Assembly (NCBI RefSeq): GCF_946478805.1
Contig: NZ_CAMLDC010000018.1
Coordinates: 1 to 64,000 of the forward strand
Source of the DNA: an uncultured Fluviicola sp.
Lineage (GTDB): Bacteria > Bacteroidota > Bacteroidia > Flavobacteriales > Crocinitomicaceae
DNA: 64,000 nt
Direction of reading: 5' to 3'
Below the pieces are notes generated by a model, which saw only the letters and a list, made by a program, of their open reading frames with translations, did not search any database and was not told the DNA's origin. The position numbers and the translations under genes are program-made. Shown here one piece after another: positions 57,933 through 64,000 of this stretch (its first letter is position 1; each line of letters opens with the position of its first letter).

Positions 57933-58511
57933 TTATCCGATACGTTTTAAATAAACCATCATTTTTTCCAATGCTTTTGCGCGGTGACTCATCCCGTTTT
58001 TTTCTTCGACACTCATTTCCGCAAATGTCTTGTCGCTACCATTGGGCAGAAAAATCGGATCATAGCCAAAACCATGCGTCCCTCGTTTCTCATGAATGAT
58101 CGTTCCGTCGATACGTCCCTCAAATACATGAACTTTATGATGAATATACAAAGCAATAACGGTAGTGAAGTGTGCACTTCGATCGGATTGAGTACTTAGT
58201 TTTTCGAGTACCAGATCCATGTTGTCATTTGGATTTCGCTGTTCACCGGCATAACGTGCTGAAAAAACTCCCGGTTCATTATTCAAACTTGGAATAATCA
58301 ATCCGGTATCGTCTGCAAAACAGGGAATATTCATTTTGTCAGCCAGGAAAGTGGCTTTTTGAATGGCATTTCCTTCAATGGTATCTGACGTTTCCGGAAT
58401 TTCGTCGTGAAAATGAATCTCTTTCAATGAAATTAGCTGAAAACCATGAGGTAAGATCCCGTTGATTTCAGCAATCTTGTACGCGTTGGAAGAAGCGAAA
58501 AGTAGTTTCAT
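57933..58511 (-). CDS. rdgB: XTP/dITP pyrophosphatase (RdgB/HAM1)
   Basis: 192 residues. Hydrolyses non-canonical purine nucleotides (ITP, dITP, XTP) to keep them out of DNA and RNA. Motifs: FASSNAYKIAEINGIL near the start, CFADDTGLIIPSL, PGVFSARYAGEQ, GFGYDPIFLP and MSHRAKALEKM. It follows the AraC-type gene by 27 bases on the same strand and may be cotranscribed with it. Confidence 0.95.
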   Translation of the reverse strand: MKLLFASSNAYKIAEINGILPHGFQLISLKEIHFHDEIPETSDTIEGNAIQKATFLADKMNIPCFADDTGLIIPSLNNEPGVFSARYAGEQRNPNDNMDLVLEKLSTQSDRSAHFTTVIALYIHHKVHVFEGRIDGTIIHEKRGTHGFGYDPIFLPNGSDKTFAEMSVEEKNGMSHRAKALEKMMVYLKRIG

Positions 58512-58538
58512 TTTTTTTTGAGTTAAATTACATTTTTT

Positions 58539-59345
58539 CTAGGAATTAAAAACAGTGGAAGGATTGAAACCGAAATAATTTTTAAAAGAGTTTGAAAAAT
58601 GTGAAAAATTCTCAAATCCAACATGTAAATAAATATCTGAAGGCCTCAGGTTGGTTGACTGAAGCAGATTTTTTGCTTCGACAAGCCGTTGTTGTTTCAA
58701 CCATCTTTCCGGAGTTTCCTGAAAAGCTTTGGAAAAATCGCGTTTAAAAGTGGAAAGGCTTCGGCCCGATAAGCGTGCAAATTCAATTAATGGAATATTG
58801 AATAAATAGTTCTTTTGCATGAATGCTTTCAGATCGATTTTAAAGGGTTCGCTGAAGTCGAATAGGAAGCCATAAAAAGACGAGTCCAACCGAAGTAAGA
58901 GCTCCACTGCCTCTTCTGTTTTCAAAGCTGCCATTTTAGAAGTGAAAAAATCCGGTTTGTCAAAATAGGGAAGGAGCGATTGGAAAAATCCCTTGATGAA
59001 AGATTCGGCAGGAATCTCGTACAAGGAACTTCCGATGAAACGTTGCTGCGCCGGGATACTATTTTGCAGGGCGAATTGTTGTAAAAACTCTTCAGTCAGG
59101 AAAATGGTGAATGATTTGAAAGGCCGCCCATCAGATGCGGGATGTTTGCGCGTTTTCAGAAGTGTATTCTTGCGCATGATTCCCATGTTTCCTTCTTCGA
59201 AGAAACGAGATCCCTCCGGAGTGAAAATTTCCATTTTTCCGGAGATTACAATACTCAAGGCGTGATGAAGAACCAATTGCTCTGTGCCGAAATGGTGTTC
59301 ATGTACACAAGAGAATAACATGTTTTCTTGAAGTTGATCAGCCAT
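58539..59345 (-). CDS. AraC-family transcriptional regulator
   Basis: 268 residues. The N-terminal 160 form a cupin-like sensing domain (VLHHALSIVISGKMEIFTPEG, a jelly-roll pattern), and the C-terminal 100 the double helix-turn-helix of the AraC family: PLIEFARLSGRSLSTFKRDF and DIYLHVGFENFSHFSNSFKNYFGFNPS. Its start lies nine bases after the SDR gene stop, so it is likely in the same operon and could control it. The inducer is unknown. Confidence 0.92.
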   Translation of the reverse strand: MADQLQENMLFSCVHEHHFGTEQLVLHHALSIVISGKMEIFTPEGSRFFEEGNMGIMRKNTLLKTRKHPASDGRPFKSFTIFLTEEFLQQFALQNSIPAQQRFIGSSLYEIPAESFIKGFFQSLLPYFDKPDFFTSKMAALKTEEAVELLLRLDSSFYGFLFDFSEPFKIDLKAFMQKNYLFNIPLIEFARLSGRSLSTFKRDFSKAFQETPERWLKQQRLVEAKNLLQSTNLRPSDIYLHVGFENFSHFSNSFKNYFGFNPSTVFNS

Positions 59346-59354
59346 GGAGGATGT

Positions 59355-60173
59355 CTATTTTTTGGGAAGTTGACTCAATAATAGTTTGTCCATCGTTCTG
59401 TCGCCAAGCCAACGACGAAAGAATAATACCGGTTTCGCCATGTATCCTCCCGAATAGCGCGTTTTCGGCTTTTGAGCAGCGATTGCCTTTGATACCAGTC
59501 GGGAGATAACTTCAGGCTCTGCATTTTTTGAAACGGTGGTCTCGAATGCTTTTTTGAATTTATTTGCCATATCACTGTAAGCCGTATTCTGGGTTGTTTT
59601 GGTCAGATTCTCATAAGCAATAGTCGCCCATTCTGATTTCACACCTCCGGGTTCGATGACAATCACATCGATTCCGAATGGTTTCACCTCAGTACGCAAA
59701 CTGTCACTCATTCCTTCAACAGCAAATTTACTTGCGTGATACCAGGCTCCAAATGGAGTTGCTATTTTTCCTCCAATGGAAGAAATGTTGATAATCTTTC
59801 CGGATTTCTGTTTGCGCATGGATGGAAGAACCAACTGGGTCATTCTAGCCAAACCAAAAACATTGACATCCAACTGACGTTTTGCTTCCTCCATAGAAAC
59901 ATCTTCAATAGTTCCATAGGAACCGTATCCGGCATTATTTATAAGTACGTCGATCCGTCCTTCTTTATCGAGGATTGTCTGGACGCACGATTTCATGGAT
60001 TCATCGTTTGTAACATCCAAAGCAATGGTTTTGACTCCTTTTTTGGTCAATTCCTTCAATAAATCTACTCTTCTTGCAGCACCGTAAACAATGTGTCCTT
60101 CTTTTGCAAGGTCTTGGGCGAATACTTTCCCCATCCCTGAAGAAGCGCCCGTAATTAAAATGACTTTTTTCAT
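59355..60173 (-). CDS. Short-chain dehydrogenase/reductase
   Basis: 272 residues, classical SDR. Cofactor loop TGASSGMG (8-15), NNAG in VLINNAGYGSYG, catalytic Ser in NISSIGGKI and the YxxxK in WYHASKFAVEG; VIEPGGVKSEW follows as in family members. The basic AARRVDLL after the second strand suggests NADP(H). A TTG at 60194 is in frame but the SDR N-terminus begins at 60173. Typical annotation is oxidoreductase of unknown substrate. First gene of a likely SDR-araC-rdgB unit. Confidence 0.92.
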   Translation of the reverse strand: MKKVILITGASSGMGKVFAQDLAKEGHIVYGAARRVDLLKELTKKGVKTIALDVTNDESMKSCVQTILDKEGRIDVLINNAGYGSYGTIEDVSMEEAKRQLDVNVFGLARMTQLVLPSMRKQKSGKIINISSIGGKIATPFGAWYHASKFAVEGMSDSLRTEVKPFGIDVIVIEPGGVKSEWATIAYENLTKTTQNTAYSDMANKFKKAFETTVSKNAEPEVISRLVSKAIAAQKPKTRYSGGYMAKPVLFFRRWLGDRTMDKLLLSQLPKK

Positions 60174-60270
60174 AACTTGAAATTTATAGGACAAAGTTCA
60201 TTCTAAAGTACGGAAATGATTTTGGCTAGCGGTCCAATTTATTTTGCTCAGCGGTTCAAATCGAATTAAA

Positions 60271-60309
60271 AATAGGTGTAGAGACGCAAGGTATTGCGTC
60301 CCTACTATT
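60271..60309. repeat. GTAGAGACGCAA-type palindromic element, also a terminator
   Basis: AATA-ggt-GTAG-a-GACGCAA, loop GGTA, TTGCGTC-c-CTAC-TATT: a long hairpin (60271-60309). The core resembles the GTAGAGACGCAA...TTGCGTCTCTAC palindromes found many times between genes in several bacterial phyla (from memory). On the minus strand it is followed by TATTTTT, so it may also terminate the SRPBCC-VOC operon. Confidence 0.7.
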
Positions 60310-60314
60310 TTCAA

Positions 60315-60749
60315 TTATTTCTGATTCTCATTAAAACTCATCATCCAATTGATGCCGAATTTATCTGTCCACATTCCGAAGTAATCTCCCCAAAATGTAG
60401 TGTCCATAGGCATTGTTACTTTTCCGCCTGCAGATAAACCGTTGAACAAGCGATCCGCTTCTTCTTTAGAATCAGCACTGATTGAAATCCCGAAATTATT
60501 TCCTTCCTTGAAGTTCGAAGCCCATTCGCCACCGGTATCACTCCCCATCAAACAAGTTTCCTTACTGATTGGCAAAGAAACGTGCATGATCTTTTCAGCC
60601 ATAACAGGATCCAATGGTTTTCCGTCTTCTTGTGGCATCTCTTTGAATTTCCCGATATAGGGAAACTCTCCTCCAAAAACCGATTTGTAAAATAGGAATG
60701 CTTCTTCGCAGTTTCCATTAAATGTCAGATACGCATTTACTGTTGCCAT
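60315..60749 (-). CDS. VOC-superfamily protein, PhnB/glyoxalase-like
   Basis: 144 residues with two beta-alpha-beta-beta-beta units of the vicinal oxygen chelate fold. TVNAYLTFNGNCEEAFLFYKSVFGGEF at the start (part: YLTFNGNCEEAFLFY) and TFWGDYFGMWTDKFGINWMMS at the end (part: WGDYFGMWTDKFGINWM) are typical of the PhnB/3-dmu-9_3-mt-like group, whose chemistry is mostly unassigned. It starts six bases after the SRPBCC gene, an association seen often in Bacteroidota. Confidence 0.9.
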   Translation of the reverse strand: MATVNAYLTFNGNCEEAFLFYKSVFGGEFPYIGKFKEMPQEDGKPLDPVMAEKIMHVSLPISKETCLMGSDTGGEWASNFKEGNNFGISISADSKEEADRLFNGLSAGGKVTMPMDTTFWGDYFGMWTDKFGINWMMSFNENQK

Positions 60750-60755
60750 ATGATT

Positions 60756-61637
60756 TTAATTATTGGTTTCACTCAATTCTTTTACGATTTCCAAACTCTG
60801 CGGAAATTTCTTTTTCATGAATTCAATATGTGCATCCGTCACATCGACTTCCACTTCCAATTCCGTTGTATTTGCATTGATCTCCACTAACCGGTAAATT
60901 TCGAAACACCCGGTCCAGTGTCTGCTTTCGTTATCGATTTCCTGTTCTTCACAATCTTTCATACCACCGACATGTCTGAAAACGATCAGGGAGTGTTCCT
61001 TGTAGAACATTACGTCACTATACATACCACTTCCATTCGATGTCAAAAAATGAACACGCGAGTTGGGCGCCAAATCTCCTTTGTAATGTGATCCTTCGCC
61101 AAAAGGAGCGGTCCAGATCTTGTATAATTCCTTATCCCAGAGTACTTGCCACACTTTTTCCTTTGTTGCATTGATATTAATGGAAAAATGCAGTTTTTCG
61201 ATGAGATGCAAATAATTGCGTAATGAGTTTTTGATGATTGCGTCCCAGCCCATCTGAAAATTTTCCGGAGTGAAATCCGGTCCCGCATCCGAAAAAGATT
61301 CCACCCCTTCATGGGTTAAAGTTAATCTGGAATGTCCGCTGTCTATAGGTTCAACAAACCATGTTACAATGGATGAACCTTCCGATTGTTCCGGGTGTTC
61401 CCAGGAATGCACAAACTTTTTGCCTTCTTCCAATTCAAGAACCGTGCAATGATGGAAATACTTGCGGGCTTCAGATTCATAGAAATCAAAACTCTCGCCA
61501 ACTTTCGTTGTGAAATGAGGTATGTGAAAATACCATTTTTTGAAATGAGACGGATCGGTAATTGCGTCCCAAAGATCACGAGCGGGGACGTCAAATTCCA
61601 TGGTAGTTTTAACGACTTCATTCTTCATACTCTCCAT
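60756..61637 (-). CDS. Double SRPBCC (AHSA1-like) protein
   Basis: 293 residues with two START-like/AHSA1 domains in tandem. First: VKTTMEFDVPARDLWDAITD, FKKWYF and TLTHEGVESF (about 1-145). Second: LHFSININATKEKVWQVLWD, YKIWTAPFGEGS (about 150-290). These hydrophobic-cavity domains bind lipophilic ligands; function is not known. ATG 61628 (MKNEVVK) is an alternative start. The gene forms a unit with the VOC protein. Confidence 0.88.
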   Translation of the reverse strand: MESMKNEVVKTTMEFDVPARDLWDAITDPSHFKKWYFHIPHFTTKVGESFDFYESEARKYFHHCTVLELEEGKKFVHSWEHPEQSEGSSIVTWFVEPIDSGHSRLTLTHEGVESFSDAGPDFTPENFQMGWDAIIKNSLRNYLHLIEKLHFSININATKEKVWQVLWDKELYKIWTAPFGEGSHYKGDLAPNSRVHFLTSNGSGMYSDVMFYKEHSLIVFRHVGGMKDCEEQEIDNESRHWTGCFEIYRLVEINANTTELEVEVDVTDAHIEFMKKKFPQSLEIVKELSETNN

Positions 61638-61664
61638 AATCCTTTTTTTAGATTTTAAGACGAA

Positions 61665-61723
61665 AGGATTTTAGGATATTAAGACAGGAATTTAGGCCTG
61701 AGGTCTTAATGTCTTGAAATCCT
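61665..61723. repeat. Imperfect inverted repeat of TTAAGAC/AGGATTT units
   Basis: ATTAAGAC (61678-61685) pairs with GTCTTAAT (61703-61710) and AGGATTT (61665-61671) with AAATCCT (61717-61723). The 98-base spacer is made almost wholly of degenerate units of this kind. No promoter for the SRPBCC gene is recognisable. Confidence 0.55.
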
Positions 61724-61735
61724 GATGTCCATTAT

Positions 61736-63634
61736 TTATTTCCCCCATTTTTCATACCACATGAAGTATGAAAGCAGGTACCATATTTTTACACCAAATT
61801 CTTTTCTTCCTGCTAAAAATCCGTTTTTCAATTTTTCAATTTCCTTCCAGTCGAATAAACCGGTTTCATTTACCTTGTCCTGGTTTAAATAAGTTTCCAG
61901 CAAATCGCGCAATTCATTTTTCAACCAGGATTCGATTGGAATTGCAAAGCCCATTTTCGGTCTATCCATTACGGATTTAGGAATGTAATCGTGGACGATT
62001 TCTTTTAAAAGCCACTTTTTTGAGCCATTCCGGAATTTCAATTCATCCGGTAATTGAGCCGCATATTCGATGAGTCTGTGGTCCAACAAGGGTTCCCTGC
62101 TTTCCAGGCTCACAGACATGGAAGCCCGATCTACTTTTTGGAGAATGTCATCCAACAGGTAGGTTTGATAATCCATTGCCTGAGCAAAAGCCAAAGGACT
62201 GTAGTTTTTCAATTCTTTGCTATCAAAATACGTGTTCAATTTTTCGAATCGCGCAGTGCAAAGACTATTGATTTGTTCTTCGGTAAATAATTGACTTACG
62301 CTCAACATGATATTTTGATCGCTTGTGTTCCTAAGAATGGATTTGGTTTTTTCGTACCGTTGAGCAAAGTTGTATTTATTCTTTAGTACGGGAATGGAAT
62401 TTGCAGAAACCAAATCCATCACACCGGCCAGACTTTTCCGGGCAAATCCCGGTATTTTATTTAGTCGTTCCCCGTATTTGAGAATCAATTCATATCGATT
62501 GTAACCGGCAAAAACTTCATCACCACCATCTGCACTTAATGCTACCGTGACATCTTGTTTTGCGATTTTTGATACCAGGGTTGTAGGAATAGCACTTGAA
62601 TCGGCAAAGGGTTCGTCATAGAAATAAGGAAGTTGTGCAATCAGATCAATAGCATCCTGCGCTGTGCATTCCGTTTCCGTATGATTTGTCTGTAATCTTT
62701 CCGCGATCTCTTTTGCGTAGGGAGCCTCATTCAGACCGATGTCGGGAACTGAAATTGTGAATGTACGCAACGCTTCCGATCGATCTTTTTGCAAAAGAGC
62801 GGTTACGCATGTGCTGTCATATCCGCCGCTCAGGAAGACACCTACAGGAACATCGGCAACCATCCGGTATTCACATGCTGATTTCAGGATGCGCTCTGTT
62901 TCCCGTTTCGCATCTTCAGGGGAAATTACCAATTTGGGCCTGTTGTAATAGTCATACACATTCCAATATTGGGTAGAGGCGGTTTTGAAATCCTTCAGGG
63001 ACGTTTTAATGTAATGACCGGGCTCTAATTTCGAACAGTGTTCAAAAATACAATGTGGGGTAGGTACACTTCCATATTGCAAATAAGCTTGAACAGCTTG
63101 AGTATTGATCTTTTTCTCGAAGTCCGAATGCTTATGGAAAGATTTCAGTTCGGATGCAAAAAGAAATAATCCCTCTTTCTGATAAATAAATAAGGGTTTT
63201 ACACCGGCGCGATCCCGTGCAATGAATATTTCTTCGGACTTGGAATCATGGATAACAAAGGCGAACATGCCAATGAACCGGTTGAGGCAAAGCTCCCCCC
63301 ATTCACTATAGGCGTGCAAGATCATTTCAGTATCGGATTCTGCTTGAAAAGAATGTCCTAATTTTTTCAGGTCATTCTTGATTTCGGAAAAATTATAGAT
63401 CTCACCATTAAAAACGATAGTATATTGATTCCAGGACATGGGCTGTTTTCCTAACTCCGAAAGCTCTAAAATAGCCAGTCGACGATGCCCGAATCCAATT
63501 TTATATTCAGAAGTTCCTTGGATAAATGTTCCGAACCCGTCGGGCCCGCGATGCTCCAAAGCATGCGTCATGCCTTCCAAATCCTCTTCCGAAGAAGCTC
63601 CATTGAAGTCAATAAATCCCGCTATTCCACACAT
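61736..63634 (-). CDS. asnB: Asparagine synthase, glutamine-hydrolysing
   Basis: 632 residues. N-terminal class II glutaminase domain with nucleophile Cys2 (CGIAGFIDF), LEHRGPDGFGTF, HRRLAILELSELGKQPM and FNGEIYNF. C-terminal ATP pyrophosphatase domain has the P-loop SGGYDST (269-275), SADGGDEVFAGYNRYE, DDILQKVDRASMSVSLESREP (part) and a conserved tail. Amide transfer from Gln to Asp is expected; paralogues of this family act in exopolysaccharide pathways, but no such genes are near. Its length agrees with the long AsnB form. Confidence 0.94.
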   Translation of the reverse strand: MCGIAGFIDFNGASSEEDLEGMTHALEHRGPDGFGTFIQGTSEYKIGFGHRRLAILELSELGKQPMSWNQYTIVFNGEIYNFSEIKNDLKKLGHSFQAESDTEMILHAYSEWGELCLNRFIGMFAFVIHDSKSEEIFIARDRAGVKPLFIYQKEGLFLFASELKSFHKHSDFEKKINTQAVQAYLQYGSVPTPHCIFEHCSKLEPGHYIKTSLKDFKTASTQYWNVYDYYNRPKLVISPEDAKRETERILKSACEYRMVADVPVGVFLSGGYDSTCVTALLQKDRSEALRTFTISVPDIGLNEAPYAKEIAERLQTNHTETECTAQDAIDLIAQLPYFYDEPFADSSAIPTTLVSKIAKQDVTVALSADGGDEVFAGYNRYELILKYGERLNKIPGFARKSLAGVMDLVSANSIPVLKNKYNFAQRYEKTKSILRNTSDQNIMLSVSQLFTEEQINSLCTARFEKLNTYFDSKELKNYSPLAFAQAMDYQTYLLDDILQKVDRASMSVSLESREPLLDHRLIEYAAQLPDELKFRNGSKKWLLKEIVHDYIPKSVMDRPKMGFAIPIESWLKNELRDLLETYLNQDKVNETGLFDWKEIEKLKNGFLAGRKEFGVKIWYLLSYFMWYEKWGK

Positions 63635-63668
63635 ATCCCTCTTATTTTATTCGCTTTTGCGTAACAAG

Positions 63669-63696
63669 TAAAGATATGAAAAACAAGTTGATTCAA
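63669..63696 (-). promoter_or_regulatory. Possible asnB promoter
   Basis: On the minus strand TTG (63696-63694), 17 bases, TATCTTTA (63676-63669), one base from the consensus. The ATG is about 35 bases downstream. Confidence 0.4.
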
Positions 63697-63852
63697 CATG
63701 TCAATTTGTAGGATTTTACGTCAATTTTTCGTAAATTAACGATTGAAGGAATAGTGTTGTTAAAAACTCTGCTCATAAGTCCCGAATACCTTGTCACAAT
63801 TGATCAGACTATATTGCCTAACTTTCAAAGTTCATTTTAAACCCTTCAAAAA

Positions 63853-64000
63853 ATGGAAAACACACAAAAATTACAAGAAGAAATCGCAGTGCTTGAAGCA
63901 CAGTTGACGGGTGACATGTTTGCAGATATGGACATCAAAGACAAAATCCATAACCTGAAAATGCAGGTAGAGGGAGTTCGTCCAATGGACAGCTACATCG
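63853..64000 (+). CDS. Partial gene for a small protein of unknown function
   Basis: An open frame begins at ATG 63853 and runs off the window end, 49 codons without a stop. It starts MENTQKLQEEIAVLEAQLTG, strongly helical and probably coiled-coil, then DMFADMDIKDKIHNLKMQ. Upstream TAACTTTC (63819-63826), one base off the -7 consensus, could be its promoter. I do not recognise the family. The rest lies outside the window. Confidence 0.7.
   Translation, partial: MENTQKLQEEIAVLEAQLTGDMFADMDIKDKIHNLKMQVEGVRPMDSYI

Overview
The window is about 40% GC and looks chromosomal. It comes from a member of the Bacteroidota, most likely Flavobacteriales; a Fluviicola/Crocinitomicaceae-like genome is my inference from overall gene style, not something I could test. 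Direct signs are: type IX secretion C-terminal domains (25425-26360) and a gliding-associated CHU_C-type C-terminus (47046-49646), a GLPGLI-family protein paired with an outer-membrane barrel, two DUF4230 proteins, LytTR/beta-propeller two-component proteins, promoters of the Bacteroidota form TTG-N18-20-TAnnTTTG, almost no Shine-Dalgarno sequences, and one merged str-S10-spc-alpha ribosomal cluster followed by carA and eno.

Layout. 1-4369: a heptamer repeat array, then a compact run of M20 amidohydrolase, two DUF4230 proteins, a CapA-like phosphatase-fold protein and dihydrofolate reductase. 4630-11618: topoisomerase III facing a LytTR response regulator and its propeller histidine kinase, then an NAD(P)-binding protein and a GyrI-like effector-binding protein. 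12042-13067: three short SSB-like genes in tandem. 13255-26360: outer-membrane barrel plus GLPGLI protein, UvrD/PcrA helicase, a GH29 and a GH3 glycosidase converging on each other, an esterase, a KAS III-like enzyme and a T9SS cargo protein.

26484-43939 is the translation cluster: rpsL-rpsG-fusA-rpsJ-rplC-D-W-B-rpsS-rplV-rpsC-rplP-rpmC-rpsQ-rplN-X-E-rpsN-rpsH-rplF-R-rpsE-rpmD-rplO-secY-infA-rpmJ-rpsM-K-D-rpoA-rplQ, with one clear promoter at the start and one clear terminator at the end. Most junctions are 0-30 bp, but six spacers of 58-96 bp interrupt it. Several of these fold well on paper: a GNRA-capped hairpin over the rpsJ stop codon, a UUCG-capped hairpin before rplF, a nested stem before rpsD, and two mutually exclusive stems between rpoA and rplQ. 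I regard these as the best candidates for undescribed regulation here. carA-eno follows from its own promoter.

46679-64000 is mixed: a small secreted protein with a large gliding-type surface protein, urocanate hydratase, an OmpA-domain protein, a DUF4403-like lipoprotein, two tiny related lipoproteins (one previously easy to miss at 57 aa), monomeric isocitrate dehydrogenase, an SDR-AraC-RdgB run, an SRPBCC-VOC pair, asparagine synthase, and the start of a small gene cut by the window end. Intergenic DNA carries several palindromic or tandem repeats, including a GTAGAGACGCAA-type palindrome at 60271-60309.

I found no tRNA, rRNA, CRISPR array, transposase or phage gene. No single stretch is an obvious novel defence or mobile system; the interesting signals are RNA structures, leaderless-looking promoters, the SSB triplet and the tiny lipoproteins.
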